Positions 1 through 8,936 of a DNA stretch of 64,000 bases are shown one piece after another. This stretch comes from Paramesorhizobium leguminum. Its GTDB lineage: Bacteria; Pseudomonadota; Alphaproteobacteria; Rhizobiales; Rhizobiaceae. The position numbers and the translations under genes were made by a program. The notes below the pieces were generated by a model. That model ran no database searches. It had not been told where the DNA came from and saw only the letters and a program-made list of their open reading frames with translations. Position 1 is the stretch's first letter, and each line of letters begins with the position of its first letter. The stretch is taken from assembly GCF_003217235.1 (NCBI RefSeq), contig NZ_QJTF01000006.1, forward strand, positions 108,411 to 172,410, read 5' to 3'.

Positions 1-248
1 TGGTTCGGCATTTGCGCCATGCCGATCTGCACCGTGCCGACGATTTTGCTTTGATGCTCCGCTATCAGGAGCACCGTGCTGCCGGCCTCGACCTCGGATG
101 CGACACGCGACCAATATGACAGGCCGTCATCCGGCGAGAAGGGCATCATGAACCCGACGGACGCGCCGCCGTTGACGCAATCGGAGAGAATTTCGGCGAG
201 GGCAGGGAGAGCTGCGCGGGTCTCATTTGCATCAAGGACTTTGATCAT
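1..248 (-). CDS. GNAT family N-acetyltransferase (N-terminal part)
   Basis: The minus-strand frame opens with ATG at 246-248 and runs off the left edge. The product starts MIKVLDANETRAALPALAEI and later reads SKIVGTVQIGMAQMPNQ, which matches the beta-strand region leading into the acetyl-CoA site of GNAT enzymes. The acyl-CoA pyrophosphate loop is outside the window, so substrate and activity cannot be judged. It starts 12 bases after the stop of the upstream XRE-cupin regulator on the same strand, so the two are probably co-transcribed; regulator-GNAT pairs of this kind are common. Confidence 0.7.
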   Translation of the reverse strand, partial: MIKVLDANETRAALPALAEILSDCVNGGASVGFMMPFSPDDGLSYWSRVASEVEAGSTVLLIAEHQSKIVGTVQIGMAQMPN

Positions 249-260
249 GGGTATTCTCTT

Positions 261-845
261 CTAGAAGCCGGAGCGCCGTTCAAGCACGATGGCGTAGCGG
301 GCCGGGGTCTTTGCGGGATTGTGAAAAGTTACGCCCGCCATCAGGGGCATGAACAGGCAATCGCCGGGGTGAAGCCGGTATTCCGTCTCGCCGACTTTCA
401 TTTCCATCTCGCCGGCAAACAGCCACATGTGCTGGGTGATGCCGGCATTGGCGGTCTGCGGGGCGAAGGCGACGCGGGCGCCGGGCGGGAATTCCACTTC
501 GATCAGATCGACATTCGAGCCGGTGCCTGACGGTGAAACCGAGCGGCGGATATAGCCGGTGTCGGGATCGCGCCAGACGGGCTGTGCATCGCGGGCGAGA
601 AAGGGCGAGGCGGGTTGTTCGGCATCAGCGAAGAAGGCCGAAAGCGATGTGCCGAGCGCGGCGCAGAGCCGTGCCAGCAATTGCGCCGTAGGGCTCGTCT
701 CTCCGCGCTCGATGCGCGAAATCATGGCGCGGCTGACGCCGGAGGCGTCGGCGAGTGTGTCCAGCGTCAACCCTTGCGCCAGACGCTGGCGGCGCAGGTT
801 TTCGCCGATGGCATTGTCCAAATGGTCGATGTCGTTTTCCATCAT
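261..845 (-). CDS. XRE family regulator with C-terminal cupin domain
   Basis: A 194-residue cytoplasmic transcription factor. Residues about 12-66 form a Cro/C1-type helix-turn-helix (LADASGVSRAMISRIERG). Residues about 110-190 form a small cupin barrel (GDCLFMPLMAGVTFHNPA), the usual layout of regulators that sense a small metabolite through the cupin. It precedes the GNAT gene on the same strand and probably controls that operon and itself. Two adjacent ATG codons are possible starts (845 or 842); no Shine-Dalgarno sequence precedes either. The effector is unknown. Confidence 0.85.
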   Translation of the reverse strand: MMENDIDHLDNAIGENLRRQRLAQGLTLDTLADASGVSRAMISRIERGETSPTAQLLARLCAALGTSLSAFFADAEQPASPFLARDAQPVWRDPDTGYIRRSVSPSGTGSNVDLIEVEFPPGARVAFAPQTANAGITQHMWLFAGEMEMKVGETEYRLHPGDCLFMPLMAGVTFHNPAKTPARYAIVLERRSGF

Positions 846-876
846 GTTAGAATAATATCCACTATGATGGAGTCAA
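846..876 (-). promoter_or_regulatory. Candidate sigma70 promoter, possibly leaderless
   Basis: On the minus strand TTGACT (871-876) is followed after 16 bases by TATTCT (849-854). A start site about 7 bases past the -10 box would fall on the regulator's initiation codon, and no Shine-Dalgarno is visible, so the transcript may be leaderless. Read from sequence only. Confidence 0.4.
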
Positions 877-963
877 TGGGAGCGTGTCGGGTAGAGGAAA
901 ATAAAAAAGCGGCGGGATTGCCCCGCCACTTTCTCGTCAATCAATCTGCTTGTGAAATCTCTC

Positions 964-3135
964 TCAGCCCTTCGCCTTCAGCTCCAAGCGACGGGCGTGA
1001 AGTACCGGCTCGGTATAGCCGTTCGGCTGCTCGCGACCTTTGAAGACGAGATCGCAGGCGGCCTGGAAGGCTACGGAGTTGTCGTAATCGGCGGCCATCG
1101 GGTGGTAGTTGGGGTCGCCCGCGTTCTGTTTGTCGACGACAGCGGCCATGCGCTTCATGGTTTCCATCACTTGGCTCTCGGTGACGACGCCGTGGTGCAG
1201 CCAGTTGGCGATGTGCTGGGAGGAGATGCGCAGCGTGGCGCGGTCCTCCATCAGGCCGACATTGTTGATGTCGGGCACCTTCGAGCAGCCGACGCCCTGG
1301 TCGACCCAGCGCACGACATAGCCGAGGATGCCTTGCGCATTGTTGTCGAGTTCGTGCTGGATGTCTTCCGGCGTCCAGTTGGGCCGGCTTGCCACGGGAA
1401 CGGAGAGAATATCGTCAAGCTTGGCGCGGGGGCGGCTCTTCAGCTTTTCCTGCACTTCGGCGACATCAACCTTGTGATAATGCGTGGCGTGGAGCGTTGC
1501 CGCCGTGGGGGAGGGTACCCAGGCGGTGTTGGCGCCGGCCTTGGGGTGGGCGATCTTCTGGTCGAGCATCGCGGCCATCAAATCGGGCATCGCCCACATG
1601 CCCTTGCCGATCTGCGCATGGCCGGAAAGGCCGCATTCGAGGCCGATATCGACGTTCCAGTTTTCATAGGCACCGATCCAGGCGGCCTGTTTCATGTCGC
1701 CCTTGCGGATCATCGGGCCTGCTTCCATCGAGGTGTGGATTTCATCGCCGGTGCGGTCGAGGAAGCCGGTGTTGATGAAGACCACGCGTTCTCTGGCGGC
1801 GCGGATCGCCTCCTTCAGGTTGATCGTGGTGCGGCGCTCCTCATCCATGATGCCCATCTTCAGCGTGTTGGGCTTCATGCCGATGAGTTTTTCGACGCGG
1901 GCGAAAAGTTCGGAAGCGAAGGCGACTTCTTCCGGCCCGTGCATCTTCGGCTTGACGATATAGACGGAGCCCGCGCGGGAATTCTTGCGCCGTCCGTTCG
2001 GGCCGACATCATGCAGAGCGATGAGGGACGTGAAGGCGGCGTCCATGATGCCCTCAGGGACTTCGTTGCCGTCCGCATCAAGAATAGCGGGATTGGTCAT
2101 GAGGTGGCCGACATTGCGGATGAGCATGAGCGAGCGGCCGGGCAGGGTGAGGGGCGCCCCGTTCGGCGCGGTATAGTCCCGGTCGGCGTTGAGGCGGCGG
2201 GTGATCTTGTTGCCGCCCTTCTCGAACGTATCCTCCAGATCGCCCTTCATCAGGCCCAGCCAGTTGCTGTAGACGGCGACCTTGTCCTCGGCATCGACCG
2301 CAGCGATTGAATCCTCGCAGTCCTGAATGGTGGTAAGCGCGGATTCGAGCACCACATCGGCAATATGCGCCGGGTCGGACTTGCCGATCGAATGGGCGGC
2401 ATCGATGACGATCTCGGAATGAATGCCGTTCTTGACCAGCAGAACTGCGGAAGGAGAGGCTGGCTTGCCGCGATAGCCCGCGAATTGGCCGATATCCATG
2501 AGACGCGTGGTCGAACCATCGGCAAGGGTGAGGGTGAGAACGCCATCTTCCACGGTGATGCCGGTAACATCCGCCCACTTGCCGGATTCGAGCGGCGCGC
2601 TGTCATCAAGAAACGCCTTGGCCCAGGCAATGACTTTCTCGCCGCGCTTCGGATTATAGCCCTTGCCGCGTTCGGCGCCGTCGGTCTCGGAAATGGCGTC
2701 GGTGCCGTAGAGCGCGTCATAGAGCGAACCCCAGCGGGCATTGGCGGCATTCAGCGCATAGCGGGCATTCATGACGGGAACGACAAGCTGCGGCCCGGCG
2801 GTGACGGCGATTTCAAGATCGACATTTGCAGTTGAGACGGAGAATTTTTCGCCCTCGGGCAGGAGATAGCCGATCTCCTTCAGGAAGGCCTGGTATTCGT
2901 CTTGCGTAAAGCCGGTCTCACGCTTCGCCTTGTACCAGTCATCGATCTTCGCCTGAAACGCATCGCGTTTTGCAAGGAGTTCACGGTTCTTCGGCGCAAG
3001 GTCGGCCACGATTTCCGCAAAGCCGGACCAGAACGCGGCAGGCTCGACGCCGGTGCCGGGGATCGCCTCGTTGTTGATGAAATCATAGAGTTCGTTTGCG
3101 ACCTTCAGGCCGTCGATCTCGATGCGTGCGCTCAT
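964..3135 (-). CDS. glcB: Malate synthase G
   Basis: 723 residues, the usual length of the G isoform. It condenses glyoxylate with acetyl-CoA to malate, the second step of the glyoxylate shunt, in the cytoplasm. Visible family blocks are [16 protein letters not shown] (active-site Arg region), [40 protein letters not shown] and [18 protein letters not shown] (catalytic Asp). The start [16 protein letters not shown] fits the conserved N-terminus. It is monocistronic, with no isocitrate lyase gene in the window. The coding sequence is intact, which argues that frameshifts elsewhere are not general sequencing error. Confidence 0.97.
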   Translation of the reverse strand: MSARIEIDGLKVANELYDFINNEAIPGTGVEPAAFWSGFAEIVADLAPKNRELLAKRDAFQAKIDDWYKAKRETGFTQDEYQAFLKEIGYLLPEGEKFSVSTANVDLEIAVTAGPQLVVPVMNARYALNAANARWGSLYDALYGTDAISETDGAERGKGYNPKRGEKVIAWAKAFLDDSAPLESGKWADVTGITVEDGVLTLTLADGSTTRLMDIGQFAGYRGKPASPSAVLLVKNGIHSEIVIDAAHSIGKSDPAHIADVVLESALTTIQDCEDSIAAVDAEDKVAVYSNWLGLMKGDLEDTFEKGGNKITRRLNADRDYTAPNGAPLTLPGRSLMLIRNVGHLMTNPAILDADGNEVPEGIMDAAFTSLIALHDVGPNGRRKNSRAGSVYIVKPKMHGPEEVAFASELFARVEKLIGMKPNTLKMGIMDEERRTTINLKEAIRAARERVVFINTGFLDRTGDEIHTSMEAGPMIRKGDMKQAAWIGAYENWNVDIGLECGLSGHAQIGKGMWAMPDLMAAMLDQKIAHPKAGANTAWVPSPTAATLHATHYHKVDVAEVQEKLKSRPRAKLDDILSVPVASRPNWTPEDIQHELDNNAQGILGYVVRWVDQGVGCSKVPDINNVGLMEDRATLRISSQHIANWLHHGVVTESQVMETMKRMAAVVDKQNAGDPNYHPMAADYDNSVAFQAACDLVFKGREQPNGYTEPVLHARRLELKAKG

Positions 3136-3244
3136 GGCAGCTACTCCTCGTTAATTGTGGGTAGGGTTGAAACCCACGCTGAGAGTTTCGTCAATCCGTC
3201 AAAGATGAATATCATTTTCAACGGGATGACAAAAATCCGGCAGA

Positions 3245-4117
3245 TTATAGCCCTACCAGCCGCCGAATGTCCTCCGGCTGCATTCCCGCCTCGCGCAGGG
3301 AACGGAGCGCCGTGTCTCCCCGGCTTTTGGAAAGCTTGCGGCCATCTTCGCCCAGGATCAGGTCATGATGGTGGTAGAGCGGTACGGGGAGACCGAGTAT
3401 ATCCTGCAGCAACCGGTGCACGGCGGTGGCGTGGAAAAGATCGCGGCCGCGCACGACGTGGGTGGCACCTTGCAGCGCATCATCGATGACGACGGAAAGA
3501 TGATAGCTCGTGGGCGTTTCCTTGCGTGCGATGACGACATCGCCCCAACGCGATGGGTCGGCGGCGATGCGGCCTGTCTCACCCGCCGGTCCCGCGCCGG
3601 TTTCATCCCAGTATAAATCCCTGCCGTAGCGGGCCATGGCCTTTTCCACATCGAGGCGCCAGGCGAAGGGTTCGCCAGCGGCGATGCGGAGGCGGCGTTC
3701 AGCGGCTGGCATGGTGCGTTCGTCGGTGGGGTAATGCGGCGTACCGTCGGGGTCATGCGGCCATTCGCGGCCATCGCGCGTCCATTCATCGATGCGGGCG
3801 CGCACCTCGCCCCGGCTCATGAAAGCGGGGTAAACCAGCCCGGCTTCGATGAGCGTGTCGAGCGCTGCCTGGTAATCCGCGAAATGCTCCGACTGGCGGC
3901 GCACCGGCTCTTCCCATTCAAGCCCGAGCCAGCGCAAATCCTCTATCAGATGGTGCTCCAGTTCCGGGGCGCAGCGGGCGGTGTCGATATCTTCGATGCG
4001 TAGGAGAAAGCGGCCATCGGCTTCTCCCGCCATGCGCGCGTTCAGAAGCGCTGAGTAGGCGTGGCCCAGATGCAAGAGGCCGTTGGGGCTGGGGGCAAAG
4101 CGGAAAATGGGTTTCAT
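3245..4117 (-). CDS. gluQ: Glutamyl-Q tRNA(Asp) synthetase
   Basis: 290 residues, a truncated glutamyl-tRNA synthetase paralogue without an anticodon-binding domain. This family attaches glutamate to queuosine-34 of tRNA(Asp). The HIGH-type signature is in RFAPSPNGLLHLGHAYSALL (residues about 5-24) and the KMSKS-type signature is GRKLSKSRGD near residue 258. The zinc-binding cysteines known from the E. coli enzyme are absent: the region reads GLVYPAFMSRGEV. It is therefore probably the zinc-free subtype. It stands alone between glcB and a divergent DNA-repair gene. Confidence 0.92.
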   Translation of the reverse strand: MKPIFRFAPSPNGLLHLGHAYSALLNARMAGEADGRFLLRIEDIDTARCAPELEHHLIEDLRWLGLEWEEPVRRQSEHFADYQAALDTLIEAGLVYPAFMSRGEVRARIDEWTRDGREWPHDPDGTPHYPTDERTMPAAERRLRIAAGEPFAWRLDVEKAMARYGRDLYWDETGAGPAGETGRIAADPSRWGDVVIARKETPTSYHLSVVIDDALQGATHVVRGRDLFHATAVHRLLQDILGLPVPLYHHHDLILGEDGRKLSKSRGDTALRSLREAGMQPEDIRRLVGL

Positions 4118-4176
4118 AGCGGAAGATTACCGATAGGGTCCATTTGCGATTTAAAGCGAAGGACGTATTTTTTATC

Positions 4177-4219
4177 GCATGATCAATTACGAAAAGTCTG
4201 CAACTTTTTGGGATCATGC
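4177..4219. repeat. 43-bp palindromic intergenic repeat (GCATGATC...GATCATGC)
   Basis: Starts GCATGATC and ends GATCATGC, with an internal AAAAGTCTGCAACTTTT inverted core. Nearly the same 43-bp unit recurs at 52406-52448, and a partial one at 52351-52390. Dispersed repeats of this form are familiar in Brucella and rhizobial genomes. The 3' end contains an ATG in frame with the next gene, which would be a misleading start. Confidence 0.75.
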
Positions 4220-4236
4220 AAGACAAGGACAGCCAA

Positions 4237-4881
4237 ATGCGGCGCATCGATACGCTTGACGATATAGAGGAAGGCATCCGCGCGCTGGTGGCGGGCGATG
4301 AGCGTCTTCACGCTATCCGCGCCGCCGTGGCAAGTGTGCCGCTTCGCCGCTCCGAGCCGGGGTTTGAAAGCCTCGCCTCGATCATCGTGGCGCAGCAGGT
4401 CTCGACCGCGAGCGCGGCGGCGATCTGGGGGAGGCTCAAGGCTCATATCGATCCGCTGACGCCGGAGAATTATCTGGCGGCTGGCGAGGAGGCTTGGCGG
4501 CTTTCCGGCCTGTCGCGACCCAAGCAGGCCACGCTCGCTCATGTCTCGCAGGCTGTTCTTGCGGGGAAGCTTGATCTTCTCGGCCTGTGCGACCATCCGG
4601 CGGACGAGGCGATCACTACGATGACGGCCATCAAGGGTATCGGCCCATGGACGGCGGAGGTCTACCTTCTGTTTTCGGCAGGCCATCCGGATGTATTTCC
4701 GGCAGGCGATGTGGCGTTGCAGGCGGCAGTGGGCCATGCCTTCGGGCATGAGGCGCGCCCTGATGCCAAGAATCTGCGCGCTTTCGCTGAAATATGGTCG
4801 CCATGGCGCGGCGTGGCGGCGCGGCTGTTCTGGGCTTATTACGCGGTTATTCGCGGCAGAGAGGCCGCTCCCCTTTTATAA
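4237..4881 (+). CDS. DNA-3-methyladenine glycosylase II (AlkA-like, HhH-GPD)
   Basis: About 214 residues, a base-excision-repair enzyme that removes alkylated purines. The helix-hairpin-helix/GPD core is visible: LASIIVAQQVSTASAAAIWG, then ITTMTAIKGIGPWTAEVYLL with the hairpin and the start of the catalytic loop, followed by the FPAGDVALQAA catalytic aspartate region. I chose ATG at 4237 because AAGGAC lies at a suitable distance; the in-frame ATG at 4216 sits inside the dispersed repeat. It lacks the AlkA N-terminal domain, as do many rhizobial homologues. It is divergent from gluQ. Confidence 0.88.
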   Translation: MRRIDTLDDIEEGIRALVAGDERLHAIRAAVASVPLRRSEPGFESLASIIVAQQVSTASAAAIWGRLKAHIDPLTPENYLAAGEEAWRLSGLSRPKQATLAHVSQAVLAGKLDLLGLCDHPADEAITTMTAIKGIGPWTAEVYLLFSAGHPDVFPAGDVALQAAVGHAFGHEARPDAKNLRAFAEIWSPWRGVAARLFWAYYAVIRGREAAPLL

Positions 4882-5052
4882 TCTTTGCAAAAAGAAACCA
4901 AAATACGAGGAATTGATAGGCGAGACGCCTTCGTTCTCGTTTTGCGCTTCACATTAGTGTCACCTCAGGCTTACATTATAGATGTCGGCTGGTTGAATTC
5001 TTTGTTTCCAAGCAGGTCCGTTCCTGGACTTGCTCCAAAGGAGGGTGATTCC

Positions 5053-5610
5053 TTGACGGTAGCCGTGTCGCCCGGCGGGTTGCCCGCGCTGGTATTAAAT
5101 GCGGACTACCGTCCGCTGAGCTACTATCCCTTGTCGCTCTGGTCCTGGCAGGACGCGATCAAGGCGGTCTTTCTTGACCGTGTGAATATCGTTGCCGAAT
5201 ACGATCATGAAGTGGCCTCGCCCTCCTTTTCCATGCGCGTGCCGAGCGTCGTCTGTCTCAAGAGCTATGTGCGCCCCTCGCGCAATCCGGCCTTCACCCG
5301 GTTCAACGTTTTCCTGCGCGACCGCTTCGAATGCCAATATTGCGGCACGCATGATGACCTGACCTTCGATCACGTCATCCCGCGCCGGCATGGCGGCGAG
5401 ACGACATGGGAGAATGTCGTGGCGGCCTGTTCGCCCTGTAACTTACGCAAGGGCGGCATGATGCCGGCGGAGGCCAAGATGTGGCCACGGCAAAAGGCTT
5501 TTGCGCCAAGCGTGCATGATCTGCATAACAATGGCCGGCTGTTCCCGCCGAATTTTTTGCATGAGAGCTGGGTTGATTATCTCTATTGGGATGTCGAGCT
5601 GGAACCCTGA
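5053..5610 (+). CDS. HNH endonuclease
   Basis: 185 residues starting at TTG 5053, which follows a strong AAAGGAGGGTG ribosome site. The frame stays open upstream to 4885 but that extension has no ribosome site and no family-like sequence. The C-terminal half holds a zinc-bound HNH core, CQYCGTHDDLTFDHVIPRRH, then CSPCNLRKG: two CxxC pairs bracketing the DHV and N residues. Single-copy housekeeping HNH proteins of this type are conserved in rhizobia; their role is not well defined. It is monocistronic and converges on dsbB. Confidence 0.88.
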   Translation: MTVAVSPGGLPALVLNADYRPLSYYPLSLWSWQDAIKAVFLDRVNIVAEYDHEVASPSFSMRVPSVVCLKSYVRPSRNPAFTRFNVFLRDRFECQYCGTHDDLTFDHVIPRRHGGETTWENVVAACSPCNLRKGGMMPAEAKMWPRQKAFAPSVHDLHNNGRLFPPNFLHESWVDYLYWDVELEP

Positions 5611-5650
5611 TCGGAAACGGATGAGGCCGGTCTGCAAATGGCGCTTTGCT

Positions 5651-5700
5651 GTGCTCCGGTGCTCACGTACCCAAAAGTACGCTCCGCTCCGGTGCTCGCA
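5651..5700. repeat. Short intergenic palindromic repeat
   Basis: Two copies of GCTCCGGTGCTC flank the inverted core CGTACCCAAAAGTACG, in the gap between the convergent HNH and dsbB genes. It may serve as a bidirectional terminator, although there is no clear U-tract. Confidence 0.45.
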
Positions 5701-5744
5701 AATCACCATTTTCGACTCGGCCTGATCCGTTTCCCGGTAGAGCC

Positions 5745-6284
5745 TTACGATCTTTTATCCGATCGGGTGAATGCGCCATAAAACCCAACGCTAAGCAAAA
5801 TCAGGCTCGCCACGGCGTTCCAGCCGGCAAAGGAGAGACCGAGGAAGCGGCCTGCAGCCGTGTCACATGCGGGCGGGCGGATCGAATTGATATCGCCCAG
5901 GAGATTGCCGGCATTGGTGGTGATCGACATGCTTGCCGCCGAGCAATCGGTGGGGCCGGCCCAGAATTTCCACTCCACGCCCGCGTGGAAGACCGCGAGC
6001 GCAAGGCCGTAGGTCATCAGCAGCGCGCCCGCCAGCAGGAGACCCCGCACGAGCCAGCCGGGCCATTTCAAGCCACCGGCGAGAGCGGCGATGAGCATCA
6101 ATGGCGCGCCGATATAATAGGGGGTGCGCTCTTCGAGGCAGAGCTTGCAGGGCATGAAGCCGCCCAGATGCTGGAAGCCTAGCGCTCCGCCGACAGTCGC
6201 GGCCATGGCGAGGCCGAGGAAGATGGCGGCAACGGTCTGGGTGCGACCGGAGGGTGCGCGGAGCGAGGCGATATCGAGGGACAT
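5745..6284 (-). CDS. dsbB: Disulfide bond formation protein B
   Basis: 179 residues with four hydrophobic segments (about 17-36, 54-68, 75-93 and 150-167), an inner-membrane protein that re-oxidises DsbA and passes electrons to quinone. The first periplasmic loop carries the CKLC pair (Cys46, Cys49). The second pair is split between TDCSA and PPACDT in the long periplasmic loop, as the mechanism requires. No dsbA partner is next to it. It is followed closely on the same strand by nothing related; the DedA gene lies upstream. Confidence 0.9.
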   Translation of the reverse strand: MSLDIASLRAPSGRTQTVAAIFLGLAMAATVGGALGFQHLGGFMPCKLCLEERTPYYIGAPLMLIAALAGGLKWPGWLVRGLLLAGALLMTYGLALAVFHAGVEWKFWAGPTDCSAASMSITTNAGNLLGDINSIRPPACDTAAGRFLGLSFAGWNAVASLILLSVGFYGAFTRSDKRS

Positions 6285-6315
6285 GGACCGATCCTGTACG
6301 GCTTTATTTCAGGCT

Positions 6316-6903
6316 TTAGTGCAAATACTTGATTGCTATAAACAGCAAAATAAGGGCGACGGATACGGCGCCCGCAATGAGTCCTAGCCGCTTTTCGATG
6401 AATTCGCGGATCGGCTCGCCATAGCTCCGCAGCAGCCAGGCGAGGAAGAAGAAGCGGGCGCCGCGCGCGACGATGGCTGAAACGATGAAAAGCCAGATAT
6501 TGACGCCCACCGCGCCGGAAAGGATCGTCACCACCTTGATTGGCGGCAAATGGGCGAGGCCGGAGGTTATCAGCATCAGGAGGATGGCATCGGCGCTGGT
6601 GGAGTTGCGCAGCCGCTCGAATGTATCGAGCTTGCCGTACATTTCGAGCACGGGCTTCGCAACCGTTTCATAGGCGTGATAACCTAGATACCAGCCGGCG
6701 ATGCCGCCCAGCACGGAGGCGATGGTGGCAATCAGCGCATAGCGATAGGCGCGCTCAGGCTTGGCCAGCGCCATAGGCAGAAACAGCACATCCGCCGGCA
6801 CCAGGAAAATAGAACTTTCAATGAAGGCGATGAAGGCGAGCCACCATTGGGCGGATTTTCTGGCGGCGAGCGAAAGGGTCCAGTCGTAAAGTTTGCGCAG
6901 CAT
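6316..6903 (-). CDS. DedA/YqaA family (VTT domain) membrane protein
   Basis: 195 residues with about five hydrophobic segments and the VTT-domain signature region (ESSIFLVPADVLFLPMAL, then GGIAGWYLGYHAYE with the conserved glycines). Members of the YqaA branch are polytopic inner-membrane proteins linked to membrane homeostasis or phospholipid scrambling in other bacteria; the substrate here is unknown. The stop is 31 bases upstream of the dsbB start, so the two genes are probably one operon. Confidence 0.85.
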   Translation of the reverse strand: MLRKLYDWTLSLAARKSAQWWLAFIAFIESSIFLVPADVLFLPMALAKPERAYRYALIATIASVLGGIAGWYLGYHAYETVAKPVLEMYGKLDTFERLRNSTSADAILLMLITSGLAHLPPIKVVTILSGAVGVNIWLFIVSAIVARGARFFFLAWLLRSYGEPIREFIEKRLGLIAGAVSVALILLFIAIKYLH

Positions 6904-7068
6904 CAGCGTTCCAAATTGTCGGTTCGGTCGGCCATTCTCTAGAGGCTAAAGCGGCACCGGGCAATCACGCCTGCGCAACATTCATGTGGTCCACTGCGAT
7001 CTTCCTGTTGACGGGAAGGTGCATATAATTATAGTCCGGCGCATCCGACGCTGCATGCAAGCGTCCGG

Positions 7069-7153
7069 GCCCCTGTGGCGGAATTGGTAGACGCGCTCGA
7101 CTCAAAATCGAGTTCCGCAAGGAGTGCTGGTTCGATCCCGGCCAGGGGCACCA
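7069..7153 (+). tRNA. tRNA-Leu (anticodon CAA)
   Basis: 85 nt with the acceptor stem GCCCCTG/CAGGGGC paired and CCA encoded. The anticodon stem CTCGA/TCGAG closes the loop CTCAAAA, giving anticodon CAA. The T-arm reads GGTTCGATCCC, and the long variable arm is of class II type. Its 3' end forms the left junction of the integrated element that follows. Confidence 0.96.
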
Positions 7154-7155
7154 TT
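7145..7155. other. Candidate attL core in the tRNA-Leu 3' end
   Basis: GGGGCACCATT at the end of the tRNA is repeated exactly at 23596-23606, just beyond the integrase gene. The exact match is only 11 bp; a gapped match extends leftwards through CCGGCC. The position (tRNA 3' end, integrase at the other border) is typical of tyrosine-integrase sites. Confidence 0.5.
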
Positions 7156-7383
7156 TTTCTCTGAAAAACCATTATTTTTCAACTCGTTAGATGATTTTCA
7201 GCTTTTCCAATCCACCCCTTAATCCCCCTCGCGTCGTTCGGTTGGACTTCCCATCGGAAAACGATTTTGCCTGACATACAATGGCAGTGGGTGAGAATGT
7301 GTGATACGCGCTGCTATTGAACTGTACGCCGTTTTGACGTACGTATGATCAACAGCACCAACCACAGGACGCAGGAGGCTGAT

Positions 7384-7692
7384 ATGTTGGCTTTCCATGA
7401 TGAAGTTAGCGGCGTTGACGAGAAAAGCAGCGAGAGAATGAACTTTCGCACCAAGCCCCGGATCAAGAGGACCATTCAGCGCGCCGCTGCTCTTTCCGGT
7501 GTGGATGACTCGGTCTTCACCATGAGTGCGGCATACAAGGCTGCGATGGAAACCATTGCCGCTCATGAACACACACTCTTGCAGCCGGTGGATCATGAAG
7601 CGTTCTTTACGCTTCTCGACAATCCTCCTGAGCCGACCGCACATTTGAAGGCAGCGTTTGCCCGCCATAGAAGGGCGGTCATTTCAAAGTGA
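7384..7692 (+). CDS. DUF1778/TacA-like antitoxin
   Basis: 102 residues from ATG 7384, chosen because GGAGG lies 6 bases upstream; the frame also opens at 7345 without a ribosome site. The middle (RTKPRIKRTIQRAAALSGVD) resembles the DNA-binding N-terminal part of DUF1778 ribbon-helix-helix antitoxins, and the tail (VDHEAFFTLLDNPPEPTAHL) matches the toxin-wrapping helix typical of TacA-like proteins. It overlaps the GNAT gene by four bases (GTGA), the standard layout of TacAT pairs, in which the antitoxin represses the operon. Confidence 0.85.
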   Translation: MLAFHDEVSGVDEKSSERMNFRTKPRIKRTIQRAAALSGVDDSVFTMSAAYKAAMETIAAHEHTLLQPVDHEAFFTLLDNPPEPTAHLKAAFARHRRAVISK

Positions 7693-8237
7693 CAAGCGAA
7701 AATCCGAACCTGCGCACCATTGAGCCGTTCGATCCAGACAAACATGATCGAGCGGCTTTTTCTTGCGGGGTGCCGCAAGTCGATAACTTCCTCAAGCTGA
7801 CGGCGAACAAATTATCGAAGGCTGATGCAATCCGGGTGTTTGTTCTAACTGCCGGGACAAATGAACTCATTGGCTTCTATGCCCTAAATGCTCATTCCGT
7901 CGATTACCGGGACCTCCCGCCGCCATATGCCAAGAACCGGCCCAGCCACGGCAATATCGCCGCCGCGTATATTTCCATGATAGGCGTGGACAGCCGCTTT
8001 CAAGGGCAAGGTTTCGGGGAAATGCTTCTCGTTGACGCCATGCAGCGGATCGTCATGGTGTCGGATCAAATGGGAATACGCGTCATCATGCTCGATGTTC
8101 TGGATTGCGGGAACGAGAGGAACACGGCGCGGCGGCTGAAGCTTTATACGGAGAAGTTCGGCTTCATGCCTTTGCCGTCCAACCCGCTCCGGCTGTTCAT
8201 CCCCGTTAAAACCGTCAAGGCGGCTCTCGCTGGCTGA
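7689..8237 (+). CDS. GNAT toxin of a TacT-like toxin-antitoxin pair
   Basis: 182 residues with a GTG start overlapping the antitoxin stop. The sequence has the GNAT toxin pattern: LSKADAIRVFVLTAGTNELI, then ISMIGVDSRFQGQGFGEMLL with the acetyl-CoA-binding Q/RxxGxG/A loop, and a C-terminal YTEKFGFMPLP strand with the conserved tyrosine-phenylalanine region. Relatives acetylate the amino group of charged tRNA and block translation. It probably stabilises the element at its left border. No frame damage is seen. Confidence 0.87.
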   Translation: MTSENPNLRTIEPFDPDKHDRAAFSCGVPQVDNFLKLTANKLSKADAIRVFVLTAGTNELIGFYALNAHSVDYRDLPPPYAKNRPSHGNIAAAYISMIGVDSRFQGQGFGEMLLVDAMQRIVMVSDQMGIRVIMLDVLDCGNERNTARRLKLYTEKFGFMPLPSNPLRLFIPVKTVKAALAG

Positions 8238-8936
8238 GACCAGCTGCGCCCTCCACGAATTCAGATTTCCGCTCCGAGAATGCCGCGAGCCGCGTTTGAT
8301 TTCCTTTGATTTAATTCAAGCGGGAAGGCACACGCCGCCCCGCGTCCGCGCGTACTGCTCCCGAAACTCTCCGGCCTGCCTCCATGGCTTTGGAGAATGC
8401 CGCCCCGCTTTGATACTCTTTGATTGTTTTTCAAACGGCCATAGACCGCCTGACAAAATTGCCCTGTTGGGAAAATTCATCAAACCCTTAAAACCCGAAC
8501 CCTCAAAAGTATCAAAAATCGGAAAACCTCTCCGCGCCGCGCCGGTCGCTTTCTCTCGCGTGGTGATGCCGGATTAATCGGTGGGGCGCTCGCTCGCCCC
8601 TCTCCAGCGGTCCGGGATAACGTGGTTCTGCTCGCGATATGATGTTACTTAAATCGGTGCGGGCCGTCTGCTCGCGTATGATATGGGATTAATCGGTGCG
8701 GCTGGTGCGGTCCCCAAAATCGGGGCGCTCAAATATCTCCCCCAGCGGTATTATGGGATTTTCCCATATTGACATGATTGACAAGGAACTTCCCCCATTG
8801 GGGAAAGCCGGTGACGCTCACCAATTCGGACGATGTTCCCATTCGCGCCGGGGGCCTTTCTCCCCCCATTACTCCATAATTCGGAATCAGAAATTTTAAG
8901 CTCTGAATCGAATACCCTGAAGCTGAGGCAGGCTGC
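8238..8936. other. Non-coding stretch with short repeats
   Basis: No convincing gene. It contains TTTGAT-type short direct repeats (8293-8313, 8409-8425), a 29-bp segment at 8495-8523 identical to 11814-11842, a two-unit 40-bp tandem repeat (8628-8701), and the palindrome ATGGGATTTTCCCAT (about 8753-8767). A weak frame at 8296-8577 lacks a ribosome site. The region may be regulatory or replicative. Confidence 0.5.
8628..8701. repeat. Tandem repeat, two units of about 35 bp, 40-bp period
   Basis: Unit one (8628-8662) and unit two (8668-8701) share CTGCTCGCG, TATGAT and AATCGGTGCGG. A third partial copy, GGATTAATCGGTG, lies at 8571-8583. Iteron-like spacing, function unknown. Confidence 0.6.

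Noticed and set aside
952..2310. Long plus-strand open frame of 452 codons opposite malate synthase
   Set aside because: Antisense shadow in G+C-rich DNA; its product has no family features, whereas the minus-strand frame is an unmistakable malate synthase G.
7689..8237. Retron, DISARM, CBASS or similar known defence system in the element
   Set aside because: No reverse transcriptase, nucleotidyltransferase, helicase-nuclease or methyltransferase motifs; the GNAT gene is part of a toxin-antitoxin pair.
8571..8701. CRISPR array
   Set aside because: Only two to three diverged units with short intervals and no cas genes anywhere in the window.
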